Of a stretch of 64,000 nucleotides of DNA, positions 50,401 to 63,700 are shown in pieces (the first letter of the stretch is position 1; every line of letters begins with the position of its first letter). Source of the DNA: Panorpa germanica (lineage: Eukaryota; Arthropoda; Insecta; Mecoptera; Panorpidae); assembly GCA_963678705.1 (NCBI GenBank), contig OY783204.1, forward strand, positions 29,646,759 through 29,710,758, written 5' to 3'. A model generated the notes under the pieces. The model had not been told where the DNA came from. It made no database searches and saw only the letters and a list, made by a program, of their open reading frames with translations. A program made the translations under genes and the position numbers.

Positions 50401-53400
50401 TAATGACGTTTTATATAGTTTGTTGTGATTATTTTGACATAAAGTCAATGCCATTTGTATTTATCAATACTTAATGCGTATTTTATAATTTAAAAATATG
50501 AAATAACATCGTCGTAACCTAATTACTATTTATTAATTTGTTTATAAATAGAAATTAGAAAAAATTGTAATTGCGCAGAGGATAATATTTTAAAAAATCT
50601 ATCAGAATGAAACTCTTTGAAATCTTTGCGTTTTCTGGTTAACATTAAAAAAAACTGAACCTACAGAAATATAAAGATACGATTCCAATAAATAGTTTGT
50701 AGCCTCTTAATACAGTAAAATGTACCAAAATTTCAGTAGTGACTTCGAAATTAATTTATTTAGGCAATTAACCTGTGATATAAAATGCTCGAGTACATAA
50801 AACTTAAAATACTCTTCCAACATTAACAGAATTGTGAATGGGTCATTAATATTTGGTCACTACCGCGCTGCGTGATCACATTCACATAGTGTAATTGTAA
50901 AATCTAATCATTTATGGTATATTTAAATGAGCGGTTTGTACTCCATTTAATGGCTTTACAAGAAATACGAGTACTTGGATAAATACTTAAATACAAAGAT
51001 CACTTTTATTATTCTGTTAGACTTTAAACACATGGATTTGTAAATGTATTGGTGTTTCATACACGCGAGATTAATTATTTAAAAAAAAACTGGGATTTCT
51101 CTAATGACTAATGTGTGTGTACCATTAGATTGCAGTTGTTATTTAAATATGTAAAAAGAAGAAACATTCAAGTGAAATTTAAATTAAATTTATAAAAAAC
51201 AAATTTCTTGCATATTTTTCATTGAAATCAAAAAATATTGAACGTAATTTATTTCTTAACGCGAGATAAAAACTGGTATTGGCTGTATTGTATATAACAA
51301 TTACCTACAGCAGAAAGTTTTAAATGAAAATCTTGGCAATAATGTCATGGGCCACGTGGTAACTGCATGTTGTGCACCGAGATGCAGCATGCAACATTGT
51401 TAAGACGCGGTGGAGGTGCCGGTCATAAAACACCACAGGCGGAGATCAACATCAGAGCACTAGCTTAATGCATGACCGCGTATTAATAAGACACAAATAT
51501 AATACCATACAACAATATAGGGTGTAACAAAAGTAACACCTTATTTATTTATCATACGTCGAAACTTGGCTATCCCAAATACCTATAAAATTAAATTAAT
51601 TCAACAAACACAATTATACTTTTTTAAGAAATTACCACCTGCTTAAAAGCGAGGTATTTTTCCACAAACATATTACACAACAAATATTTTCTTTATACAT
51701 AAATAAATTTGCAAAAGTACTAAATAAATAATGTTATTGAATTAACAATTAGGTTGTTAGAAATAAAAATTAAATCGAACCAACTGTATAAAACTGGTTT
51801 AGTTGTATTTAAACTTTAAATTACAATTTAATATGTTAACATAAATTTTACATGTCTGAAGAAGCATTTGTTTTAACAAAATTTAACATAGCATTTATCA
51901 CTAAGTAAATAAAAGAGCTATGATACAATCAATAATATTGTGATAACATTTTTGTTTAAACAAGATATGAATAAATGTAACCAAGCCAGTCAGTATTTAA
52001 CTAAATACGTTCTTACTAACTATTTGTCATTTCTGTTTAAATAGCCTCTTCTTATATACAAGTGTTGAAACAGCTATAAATAAAAATTCATCACCTTAAA
52101 AATCATTAAATATAAAATTTTTAATTTCTCATGGCGTTTTCTATCCAGAAAAAAATATTACCCTCTTTTTGCTCTGTTGGTACACAGGAAAATAATAACA
52201 ACGAAAATTAGCATGATCAGCTTTCTGACGAAACGGTTTATTTGCATTTCATCACGCAAATCAAAGTTGAAAGGTTCAGATTTCGTTTAGATATGTTTTA
52301 ATCAACAAAAAATTAGTGCAGTAACACAGAATTGTAGGTTACAAAAATATGAACTTAGATAATGAATAATAGGAAATATTAATCTTAATGTACCACGCTT
52401 ATGTCTTGAGTGACCTGCATGGGTTTTATCAAGAAATCATATATTTTTAAATAATGATCTTTATCAATATTATTAGTTCACTTTTGTAGTTATCACTCTC
52501 ATTTGATAATGGCAAACTTTTAGGTTTAGGTAGTCAAGAAATAAATCATATCTAATAAATTGTAACAAAACTGTTTGCAGTATCTTTGCGTGTACTTAAT
52601 TGATAGTCAAATTAGAGTACATCCATAATTATCTTTGATTACTCTATTCTTACGTAAATGACAATTGTGTCCTTGCATAATATCCATAACATAATACATA
52701 ATTATGTTTAGAGTTATTTTCATCTTGAACAATGCAAACCGTCACACCCTACTCGGTGAGTGGGGTTATTCTAGTTTGGAATCAATTACATCAATAATCA
52801 ATTACATCAAATTTGAATCCCCCAAAAACGTGTCCAAAAAATCCTTTCTAGAGTAGAATCAAAGATATAAACCTCAACATAAAATAACATGTGCTAACTT
52901 TAAAGACTTTAAATTATATTGGATCAAATTCAAAAGGTTTATTTTTGTTTTATTACTAAATTAACAAGATGTCTGAATTTGTATCTGAATAGACTTTGAA
53001 CCCGAACGAAACTAGTAGTAGGTAATATTTATAAACCCACGTTGAAAAGCTAAACATGTTGCAACATGGTTATTTCCATATACATAGTTGTGCGGATCTG
53101 TACATTATTTAATTTTATTGTATCTTATACATATTTGATGCCATACCATTCTCAGCTTCTGTTTTAATTTAATGATTTCACGTTTTCAGAATACGTTTAA
53201 TTTCGTTTGTGGCAAATTTATAACAAAATTAAATATAAAATTAAAACAGTAGCTGGTAATGATGCTTATAGTTATTAATAAGGATCAACAACTTAACAAA
53301 AATAAAAAAAACTAAACAATTAACAGTTATTATTCATCTTGTAAATTCCGTGGTGAAATAAAGAAAGCTAACGGTTGCGTTTTATAAAACCAAAAAAAAT

Positions 53401-54147
53401 AATAAATCAAAGAAATATTTCAAACATATAAAAATAGCTTCCGTTACTTAATATGTGCGGGTATATTACTAAATGTATGTTGTTACTTTAATATAAAATG
53501 TAGTAATCATTTCTTAAAAATAACCGTCTTATCTTTAGTAGTTCTTGTACTTTTAATTCATAAACAAGTGTATCAACTTTCCGCGGGTTCATCTTTTGAT
53601 ATGTTATATTTTTTTGTTTACAAGTTGCACGCCAATTTTTGCATCTTTTTGGTACGGAAATATAACACAATAATTTGATAAATTAGCGCAGAATTTTGCC
53701 ACGACTGGATAAACTAATAAGGCTTCTATGCGAGAGAGCACTCCTTGTTTACACGTTTTTGAATTACTCTATTAGTGCGATTTTTTCATACGGCTTCTTG
53801 AACTTAAAAACTTGAGAATCCCTAATATTAATTTCAAACAAAGAAAAATGATTTTTTATTAAATATGTTTATATCAAGTTAAAAAACTATTGAACTAAAT
53901 CGAGAATAGAGTTTAGATTTATTTTATTTATAGTGTATACATATTATAGAATAATGTACTTATAGAAAATATTAGATTAAGCAAATCTAGAGCAGATTTC
54001 TCGACTTATCTAAATATAGCTGTTGAAAAATCTTTGACACAATTTTAACGAGAAACAAAGAAAAACATTTAATTATTAAATATAAAATATTAAAAACTTA
54101 CTTTGGTGTTTAGAGTTGTTCTTCCAGATACTTTTCAAAAACGACAT
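44467..54147 (-). CDS. LDLRAP1/ARH-like PTB-domain clathrin adaptor
   Basis: Adaptor that binds FxNPxY tails of LDL-receptor family proteins and links them to clathrin/AP-2 at the plasma membrane. Exons: 54147-54102, 46900-46718, 46630-46525, 46442-46280, 45093-44920, 44550-44467; phases agree, giving 251 residues. Seen: an N-terminal basic peptide MSFLKSIWKNN, then a PTB domain (about residues 30-155) with FLVKYLGSTLID, RISYCSADAAHDHVFAFIA and CHAMLCPKRKMAQAVTLTVA, very close to the mammalian LDLRAP1 words. The tail is short (about 85 residues against about 130 in human) and has RSLLIDFTAELP, a near-match to a clathrin box (L-I-D-F). Exon 1 holds only 15 codons and intron 1 is 7.2 kb, so control elements may lie there. 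CED-6/GULP and Numb are the alternatives but fit less well. Confidence 0.9.
45192..45473. mobile_element. Right-truncated copy of the GGGCTTGTGTCCT element
   Basis: Matches 14710-15000 over its whole length with small indels (for example a short extra TTGATTG and a missing stretch near 45345), on the same strand. It stops at TTATTTA, just before the right inverted repeat would begin. It lies in intron 4 of the LDLRAP1-like gene, at the left edge of a block flanked by direct repeats. Confidence 0.75.
46052..46063. repeat. (CA)n microsatellite
   Basis: Six CA units inside intron 4 of the LDLRAP1-like gene. Confidence 0.8.
46901..54101 (-). other. LDLRAP1-like intron 1 (7.2 kb)
   Basis: Bounded by A/GTAAGT at 54102/54101 and CCAG at 46902-46901. 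Mostly AT-rich, with one interspersed repeat (49184-49532) and no nested gene that I can support. The frames inside it are short and lack family or splice support. Confidence 0.6.
49184..49532 (+). mobile_element. Interspersed repeat of a type common in arthropod genomes
   Basis: Starts TACTAGCTGTCCCGGCCACG and ends with a segment reading ATCGGTTAAGTAGTTTAGGAG, GACACGTAATTTATATATAT. Sequences of this plan are abundant in insect and other arthropod genomes; I cannot settle whether it is a SINE or a non-autonomous LINE tail. Inside it a 25-base unit (GAATATTTACTCAATCTAGT plus CAACA) is present twice in tandem near 49257-49306. Confidence 0.65.
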
Positions 54148-57100
54148 TGTTAAAGCACTTATAAAAATTTCTGTTAAAATGAAAGAAAGTATGTTACTTC
54201 TCGATATATCAGAAATAAAGTAAAATTACTATAAACTCTTTTACAAAACACTTTGTTTATACAAAATAATATTAGCAAGAAATTGCTTGTGTATTTTTCA
54301 CTCAAGGGTTGAGTCAAAACTGAGCTGATTCTGAAATGCGCGGACCAGATGTATTCTTTTTCGCGGTCATTGAATATATAAACGAAATAGAGTTATTAGA
54401 AATTCATACAATATCATTCACTGTTCACATGTTGAAATATAGTTTGTAATCTATGTTGTTTCAAACTCTATAACAGACTACTCTTGTTTGGATCAACTTG
54501 GAGTGAACTTCGATCGCGAGAAAGAGAGAATATGTTTTGTAGACAGAGATGACATTATTTATAAGAATGATTTTAACACTATACTAGCTGATGGAACGTA
54601 AACATGGGAGCGGTTTTAATGTTTATTTATATTTTTTAAAGCGTGGTTAAAATTTGTGATAAGGTGCAGTTAACGTTGAAACGTTGTCGATTTATAAATC
54701 TATCTAACATACAGATTACGGCTTGAAGATATTAGCTTTCTGCGCAGTTTAATAGAGTTATTATTTTTTTATAGCTCGAGAAATATGTTTCTGTCGCAAT
54801 AGACATTTATTTTGCAAAATATTTATACTATCCATGTGTTCTCTTTGTAAAAGACATGTGTCTAGTCCAGTCGTATTGGATTTATGTGTTGTAGTAGTAG
54901 CAAAAAGCATAGGTGTCTCAAAACCATCTTTATTTTTATGTACGTTCTCAATAAAGAAAATAATTGTATATGCATCTTTTTCTAATCAAAATTTTATTTC
55001 ATTTTTAGTAAAAAACATTCTAAATTAAATCTCAAATTATCGATTTCCATCTTTTTCTTTCTACCCTTTTACGTGCCTATTCAGCAAAATCGTTTTTTGT
55101 TTGCACCCCTCTTTAATATACCCCCGCACGCATGCCTATTTACAATGATGTAATCAGTGACAAAGCGGGCCGATATCTGTTACATAATAGTCTAACTAAA
55201 ATGAATAATCAGCTGTGACAAAGCAAGGCCTCCAGATGTTTTTGTTTCCAACGAAGCCCGCGCTAATCTCTGCTTTAATTTATAATCCTTGGGGATATTA
55301 AGATTTACCTAGTAACGATGTTTATCCATCTATTTTTATCCTTATTATACTGTATTACAGGATCAAGAAGGATTACTTTTACGCCTTACAAAGATTAGTC
55401 CATTATAAAGTCCTTAATATCCTGTCTTATAGGATTATGTGCAAAATGAAATCATTCTTGTACTTTTTTGTAAAATCATGTTTTCTCTTCGTTTCAAATT
55501 TAGGATAAGAAAATGATGTTCTTAATCAAATGAACACTGACTTGATTGTTGTTTTAATATTTCAATTTTAAGTACGTGTGGAATTACAAGTTGTTTACTA
55601 AATTTCGTTGTAGTCCGACTAGCACAAATGATGGTGCACTTACTGAATGTTGTAATGAGATCACTTCAAAACAAACGAGTGCTGAAAATGGTGAAACAAA
55701 CATACGTGAGATTAGTCAGATTTCAAACCCGTATATCATAATATTTTGCATAAATTACAGAAATGCAACTACTCGTACATATTTATCTGTCCCTTCTAAG
55801 CAACTATCCATCCTACAAAACACATTTCAAACTAAAAATACTCAGTCTACCGATTAATTAATGACAGAATTTCAGGTTCAGGTTCAAACTCATTGATTGA
55901 AAATACATTGATACTGAACAATCAATTCCAGAGAGACATTTATTTTTTTTGCTATCACTACGACCTTTGACACATTATTTTTAGATTGTTATATTTCAAA
56001 ATAATTTCAATTATATTTCTGTTGGCAACAATGACTTTGAGAAATCATTGTAACGTTATATTTTTTATAGAATTTTACAATTCAACAAATAAACAATTTG
56101 ATTAGATAAGATAATATTAAGCAAATAATATATTATTGTTAATTTATTTATGTAAGATATAGTCGTGCATACGTCAATGTTGGTCTTAAATTTGCAAAAC
56201 ATCGCAAATGTTGTTTTCATGTTGAGAAGCCATTGACCAAGTATTAGTCCTTGGAAATGAGTGCTGTAATCCATTGTTGATTAAATTTGTTAACTTGTAT
56301 GCAATTTAAAACTAAGGAGACTACCCAGTTCCAAATTATTTAATTCCTGATTTAAAACTAAGACTTGCATAAAATAAAGATGCCAAATTATGCATTTATT
56401 ATCTCTGCAGGATAAAAATTGCATCAGCTGAATTATCAACGATCGGGCATTGTACTCGTACGCAAGGAGTCCCGTTGCATGGCGTGCACGCAAAATGGGA
56501 ATTCTTCGTGTCTTAGCCATCGTCATCGTTCGCGAATATTGCATCAGACTAAAGTCTAAAGATTGCAGACAGACTAATGATTATGTATGTAAAGAAGAAG
56601 AAAAGAAACATAATAATATATTATTCATATTAAAATTTGCGGCTAGACATTTCAAAAAGAATAAATTAATGACTTTGAAAGTTAGAGAAAATTTGAAAAT
56701 CAAGAAAATAGTTTATTGTTACGAAGTTGGTAAGATTCAAGTAAGAATTAAATTGTCTAAAAGTGTTACTTAAATGTTTATCTTTATGTTCCAATATCTT
56801 CAAAGTATAATAACTTTGATACTGAGGAATAAATGTATAAGCGTCTGACAAGAATCTGATGAAATCTTTAACCGGCCCTCGTCACGTCAGAACCACCGCG
56901 AAACGTCATTCAACGGCCTCTTTTTGATAGACTCAAAGTGCAGCTGTGCAGGGCTTTTTTCAGCGAGCGAATCCTCTAAAAAAAACATAGTTCAGAGCAC
57001 TGTATAATACTTTACGGATTTAGATACATTTAGTATCTACTAAAACATATCTAGATACAAATTCTTGCAATAGTAGTATTCATCAGTTAGTAACTAGTAG

Positions 57101-60100
57101 TTTTATAAAAATTAAAACATGGTTAAACATTATAGTTTAATCACTATTTCCCGTCTCTTTAAATCCCTCTTTTAATTTCTAATATCATCTACAATATTGT
57201 GAGTGAATTAATCAATCCCACGTGACGTACAGGATTAATTGAAGGTGTCTAAATTTATCAACAAGTTACAACACGTTACCTTGCAGATTAATGAAATCAC
57301 GTCTAGTTGTTGAATCAAAGTTCAACAGCCAAACTACAAAAGAACAGCTTTAGTTAAAGTCAGGATTATCTGGCGCTGACTATAACCTCACAAATCCCTT
57401 TTTCCTCAATATCGATTTATTGTTTCCCTGTAATCCCCAGCTCCGGATTGACGTAATGGTATCAGGAAAATGTTTAATTCGTTGCCAACGTGAGTAATTA
57501 TTATAATTAGTGTTATCCGTATAAAGTATTAATATGTTTGTGTGTGTACAACGCGGGTAAACGGAACACGGCACGGTTAACTTGCAAACAAGTAGAAACG
57601 TGTAAAAAACAACAGGTACAAAGTCCAACGTATTATCACAGGTATTAAAAAATTATCAATGTAAATATTTACTAATAACATGTGTACGCAATAATTAGCA
57701 TAAATGTTTATTAAACTGTTTACAATTAGTTCAGAATGTGGTGTAATCACCAGGAGTCCATAGAATTCTAATTTATATTTGCAAATGTTTCTCTTATTCA
57801 TGTTTTCTTTGAATTTCTCAAGAGCCACTTTAACGATCTGTTAAACCCTCTGGCTGAACTTTTGGTGTGCTTAATTAATGACAATTAAGCAGCTTACGCC
57901 AAACTTTAATTCTCAACAAGGGTTATTAATTAACTGATAAATATATAATAATAAATAATTATTATCTGATTGTAATGATACGATAAATATTTTAATCAAA
58001 AATTCGAAAGTGTTCTCAAAGAGAAAACAAATCCAGTAAACAAATTTAACCTTGACTATTGTCATTGTCAATTTATGCTGTACAAGTCCAATGTACGTTA
58101 TTAATTTGTATGAAATTTAATCTAAAATTTAGTAGCAAAGGTCGTTGAAGATGTAACAATTCAACATTGTTAATTCAATTGCATTTGTAGACACTGATGT
58201 CCACTCCGTCCATCCTATGCATGTCCAATGGCAAGGCAATGGTCTCGTCATGCAGCGACGGCGTTGCCCGAGCTTAATAGTGTATTAACTTCAAATTAAT
58301 ATAGTTTAAATTATGAGAAATGCTTAGCATGGCTCTCATATCAATCTCTCATAATTTGAACTCTGCCAACTATATTCTTGTTTATAACACATTTCTTAAT
58401 AGAACGCTAATTATACACATGTGTCTGCAGTAGACCGTCGTTTGAACCGTCGCTCCACATCCACGTGTCAATTAGTAATTTTGCAAATTCTACGAATATG
58501 AATTTTATTAATATTTCTAAGTCATTCGCATACCATTCCTGTTATTAATCACGTAGTTGTGGACTAATACACCTGTTGGACTTTGCACATTGTTTTGCAT
58601 ATTTTTATCACTGTAATATTTAGCTGTGTTACTTGTCATTTTCCATTATTACAAGGTTCACTTGACAGTCATGATACGTCTTTTAGTCTTATGGAGAATT
58701 AGATAAACACCAGTTAGTAACCTCCAGTGGTACATTGCTACACTGCTGGAGTGCACAGGATTAATTATTAATACACAGATTAAGCATTATCAGTTCAATG
58801 ACAGATCTCATGTCTAAACATACACAGTTCGTTATAGATTGTACAATATTACTACAGTTTTAAGCTAGAAAAATAATTGTATTAAAGTATTAGTTATAAA
58901 AACTTTCTTCCATTCAAATTCTTAATCTACTAAGTTTTTGATAGTAATAAAGATTCTGCAAGAAACTTCTGATGCAATGGTCAGGTATATTCATCAGCTT
59001 TTTCCACTTAACAGACGCAAAGAAATAAAGCAGAAAATTAATTTGCAGTAGGATGGCTAGCGGGTTCCTTGAGTTTTGCACCAATTGGGACAATGGCGGC
59101 GCAGCTCGTGTTCAAAATATGTTATTTATAAGTTATTTACTATAATCTAAATATATAGATTAGAAGCAGCCCTAGATTAAACCTTCACCTGTTTTTTAAT
59201 TTCCTTTAGGTTCACGCGAAAACAATAGTTTCTAGTCGAAATTGCTAGATCTAAAATCAATTTTATCTAGTTACAATTCCCTTACAAATGAAATATTAAA
59301 TATCTTTGTCATACACGGACCGCGCCTGATTTGGAATTACATGTCTTACACATACATATAACTATCCAAAAAAATATATCTTCGTTGTTGTATCAAATTC
59401 GCTAAAGTGCATTGGAAAAAACTCATCACAAAATATTCATCCGTTACATTTTCATAAAAGCAATTATCATAATTGTGAATATTTTAATAATAATTATTGC
59501 TGACATGAATAATGTTGAATAATGAAATCAGGTTACTGTAGTGAATTACAATTTAGACAAAACAGCATTGTAGTTATTACTTAGCGTAATAATAAATGAA
59601 TAATTATTTCAATATAATTAGTAAAACGAATATATTTTAACAACTTCTTTTATGTGTAAATATTGTGACTACATGGACATATGGATCTACATGACATAGT
59701 ACTTGGCCAACCACGCATTCTGAGTACTTGAAAGTAATTACTCTTATAAATAATAAACAAATAATTGATAATAACATAATCAGGTGTAAATAAACAAACT
59801 TATTTACAGTGTATGGTAGAATAAATAGCATCTGAATTGTTTTCCAAGCTTACTGTATTAGGTCTATTATTAACACGCTGACAATTAGCTAGAACAGTCA
59901 TATTTGACAAGATGTTTTATTTGATTGGACTTTGGACGCTCACTCTAAGAGCACGTTTCAAACACACGTTCTGCGAACAGTGCACAGGGCACAGTGCACA
60001 GTGCACCTGGCGTCTATTCTCCGGCCGGCGCTCCACGTAATAACCCTCTAGACAGTTAACATCTTGCCAAAGTTAAACACAGTTCTCAGAAACTGTAACA

Positions 60101-61115
60101 ACGAATATTGCTTCAAGAAATCAGCCTTAGGTTGGATGTTGTATCACTGTTGTTTTTGTATCTACACCGTTCTAGAAATTTTCTTATGAAACCTTGGTCT
60201 ACTTTAAACAGAATTTTATAAGATGTTCACTATAATCATATTTCTATCTTGCAGTAGACAGCATTGATAAATAATCTTCTATCTTAAAATTAAAGTTATT
60301 TCTTATTTATCCCAAACGTCAAGTGGTCCTCAAATTGTCAAGATACACATAATACTCCTATATAAAAGATTTACTCCTTGCCTTATGTATGTGCTTTAAA
60401 GTAGTTTTACTTTAGAAATAAAATCGCTGATGTTAATGGAATACCATTTTAATTCCAGAAATTTCGCTGATTTAGAGTGATTTATTGTAGGGTGCATCGT
60501 CCGAAATAGCTTTAGTTTTGGATATATAACAAACATTTATAAAAATTATAGTGTACAACAATCTACAAATGTACATAGTAAATTATCCTTATTAGAAATT
60601 CTCTTGTACATTTTAAAGTTGTGAATTTTTAATAAAAACTTATATGAAAATATTGCGATCGTCTTTTTTTTGTAATGGCTGGGTTTGATAATTGCTATTG
60701 ATAAAATAGGCGCATAAATTAAGTAAATATTTACTCAAAATGTTGTAATTAATTCAAAAATGTATTATGTACATGTAAGACAAAGTATAATTCAAAGTTA
60801 TGTATTAGAAGCTATTTTTCAAGCTTTTTATACAAGAGTATAACATGTTACATATTAAATTAATACATTAATGAAAGATTTTTAATGTGTTTTCCATGTA
60901 ATGTTAAACTTCGGTGAATAATAAACCGTAATGTTAGTTAAAATAAATTTTAAGATTTGTGTTTAGCAAGATGAATAGTAAGATGGAGAAAAGAACATTT
61001 ATTCCTTGTAAATAATAACATTTATTAAGTATTAATACTGTGGTATAATATTGTTTTACTCTTAGTTTTTATATAATTTGCAGTTTAATAATTGTTACAA
61101 ATATGTTTAGTTATT
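54148..61115. other. Gene-poor AT-rich region
   Basis: Contains the upstream side of the LDLRAP1-like gene (minus) and the 3' flank of the dehydrogenase. Frames of 60-107 codons occur (55576-55857 plus, 56450-56773 plus, 56290-56544 minus) but none shows family similarity or a convincing splice partner. Near 59970-60010 a short stretch repeats GTGCACAG-type words in a GC-richer island. No RNA gene recognised. Confidence 0.5.
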
Positions 61116-61824
61116 TTATCGTGGGCACATAGCGTGTTTGCCACCATCAACTGATAAATTAGTGGCTGTAATAAACGTAGAGAAGTCACTGGCTAGAAAT
61201 GAAATAGCGTGTGCAACTTCTTGCGGAGTTCCTGCTCGTCCAAGAGGATGAGCTGTTTTAGAACTTTCAATGAATTTCTCGTAAGTTTCATCATCCATGC
61301 CTGCACGTTTGTGAAGGTTTGTGGTAATAACTCCAGGATTCACGCTGTTAACTCGAACTCCTTTTGGGGCCAATTCTAAAGCTACACATTTTGTAAATTG
61401 ATCCAACGCAGCCTTAGAAATGTTATAGGCTAAAATATTTGGAAAGGAACGCAGACCGCATACGCTAGATACGTTTACAATGGAACCTTTTGTTTCTATT
61501 AAATATGGAACAGCCAGCATAGTTAAATGGTACACAGACCGCATATTGACATTCATAACATTGTCATACTGCTGCAAGGACGTATTTTCAATAGATCCTA
61601 CTTCTTGAATGCCAGCATTGTTAATTAGGATGTCAAGTTTACCGAAGCGTTTAATCGTAGCCTCTATCAACTTGACAATATCTGCTTCTACCGTAACATC
61701 TGCAATAGTAATCAATGTCTCCGTTGTACATCTGGACGCGACTTCCTGGAGATTTTCCATGTTACGTCCAGATAATGATAGGTTAGCTCCAAGTTGTTGT
61801 AAGTACGCATAAGTCGTACTTATC
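61116..61824 (-). CDS. Short-chain dehydrogenase/reductase, N-terminal exon missing from window
   Basis: Classical SDR oxidoreductase resembling FabG-like proteins of insects, using NAD(P)(H) on an unknown carbonyl/alcohol substrate. The visible exon runs from 61824 (acceptor GAAAG) to a TAA stop at 61116 and carries 235 residues, entering in phase 2. Seen: ISTTYAYLQQLGANLSLSGRN (beta-2 and the following loop, shown here as motif words only), DILINNAG, GSIVNVSSVCG with catalytic Ser, YNISK with catalytic Tyr and Lys, and GVRVNSVNPGVITT; C-terminus LSVDGGKHAM. The start of the Rossmann fold (TGxxxGIG, about 15-20 residues) must be on an upstream exon not found here. An LTR element begins 76 bases beyond the acceptor. 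An internal ATG at 61760 could start a truncated frame but would lack the cofactor site, so I treat this as a partial gene. Confidence 0.85.
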
Positions 61825-61899
61825 CTTTCTATTTTTAATATAAATGTTATTTATTTTATAAGAATTATATTATGATATCTTTAATTTTAGTATTAATAT

Positions 61900-62606
61900 T
61901 GTAACAAATAATTGTTTAAATTTAGCGCTTGTAAACATTGACTCTGGTTTGTGGATATTTTATATTGTTATTTAATTTTTGGCAACACTGAACTAGTATT
62001 GTATGATGTAAAGTTAACAAACAAATTGTTAATATACCAATTTGTACGCTAGTCAGAAAGTCAGTCTCATCAAAGGTCTCATCCCAGTCTTCTCCTGAGT
62101 CTCAAAGCAAGCATTACTATTCGCAACTTCGTACGTATTGAATAGTGAGCACATTTCAACTATTAATTAAATTATAACACTATAGAATTACATTTTGTTT
62201 TATATCTGTCATCTTCGTTAATCTAATAAAATACTATTGTAATTAAGTAAGCAGATATAATATTACAACGAATAAATGATATATTTTAATAAAAGTGTTT
62301 GTATTAATAGTAATAAAAAGATACTAATTGTTCAACCGTCGCATGTCGCAACGAGGTTACTTTAGACCGCTCAAGTATTCTCTAATTGCAACAATACACC
62401 GTATTAACAATAATCCTGTTATTCATCTTAAAAGACTAAATTCTTATCAACGTGAGTGATTCAAGAAGGTGGATGATCGTCAGCTGAAGAGTCTACTTCC
62501 AGAAACTAGCAACACTGCGTGATGTATTAGCAAGCTGAGTAATCTCCTTTTAGAACGAGCATCTTCACACATTTTTTACATCTGACTACCAACCTTACTC
62601 ACAACA
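61900..62606 (+). repeat. Candidate 5' LTR
   Basis: Starts TGTAACAA and ends CTCACAACA, i.e. TG...CA. Two bases later TGGTGTCAGGTGGGGTC could act as a tRNA primer-binding site. Limits are provisional because the matching 3' LTR is outside the window. Confidence 0.4.
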
Positions 62607-63061
62607 AATGGTGTCAGGTGGGGTCTTGAAGAGATATTACTACACATAAATATCCAAGAGGTATGCCCAAAATTTTTTTTCTATATATTCTACACCTGGA
62701 TGCGGATCAATTAATCTGGTTACCACTACGCCGATCGATTATTTCCAAAAATTGCTGAAAAGTACGACTAGAACTTCATATCATCTGTATTTCACATAAT
62801 TTTCTACAAGTAACGGCGGATGCAAAAACTACAGCCTGTCGAACCTGGAAAAAAAAAGAAATCTTTTGCCCCCGCGATTGGATGGATGCTTCTAGAAGAC
62901 TTGGAATAATCTAAATCGATGTTGGTCGTTTGCAGAGTCCCGCACACAGCTGTGTATAGATCATAATAACTGATAAGAAAATCTTTAAGTATAATAGAAC
63001 AGTATCTTTTTTTTTGTATATAATTATTACTATAAATTGATAATTATATTTTTTTTATATA

Positions 63062-63394
63062 TAGCAACGTTATTAATGAAGCTATCATTTTTTAGTATTA
63101 TACTCAGTACTTTTGAATATTTGCTATAATTTAAGTATTTTTTATTAGCATCATTATTAACGAGGTTATAATTTTTTTTTAGTATTATATTCAGTACTTT
63201 TGAATATTTGCTATAACCTAAGTATTTTTGTAGCATCATTGTTTGTCATTGAAGCTATTAATTTTTTTAGTATTATATTCAATACTTTTGAATATTTGCT
63301 ATAACCTAAGTATTTTTGTAGCATCATTGTTTGTCATTGAAGCTATTAATTTTTTTAGTATTATATCCAATACTTTTGAATATTTACTATAATA
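63062..63394. repeat. 88-bp tandem repeat, about 3.8 copies
   Basis: The word AGTATTATA recurs at 63094, 63181, 63269 and 63357, spacings 87, 88 and 88. Each unit carries ATACTTTTGAATATTTGCTA and GCATCATTGTTTGTCATTGA or variants. The two middle-right units are almost identical, the first is more diverged, and the last is partial. It lies in the leader of the LTR element. Confidence 0.9.
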
Positions 63395-63700
63395 TTTTTT
63401 ATAATTGTTTCCACAATTATACTAATTCATGTTTAATATTTTTAGAATCACATTTTTTTGAACGAGAGGGAATTTTGAAAAGGAAAAGCAAAGAGCTGAA
63501 GCAGTTAGATAGCAGTCTATTCAATCAGAGAAACTACCTTCCTGTTACAACTGCAACGTCTGAGCCCCATCGGAAATTTCCTGTGAGTTACTGTTTTCGC
63601 TAACAATTTTTCCTTGTCAGAATCCTATTTTTCGGAGAGTCGTTTATTGGTACAAAATAATCTTTAGTCTGTATATTATATATAATTTTAATTAAGTACT

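Noticed and set aside
55576..55857. 93-codon plus-strand frame
   Set aside because: Composition is partly protein-like, but there is no recognisable domain, splice partner or conservation evidence.
56450..56773. 107-codon plus-strand frame
   Set aside because: Lys-rich AT-driven frame without similarity or neighbours; an equally open frame runs opposite to part of it.
63331..63603. 90-codon plus-strand frame in the LTR element leader
   Set aside because: Begins inside the tandem repeat and ends before the better-supported gag-like start; the second half is open but has no recognised motif.
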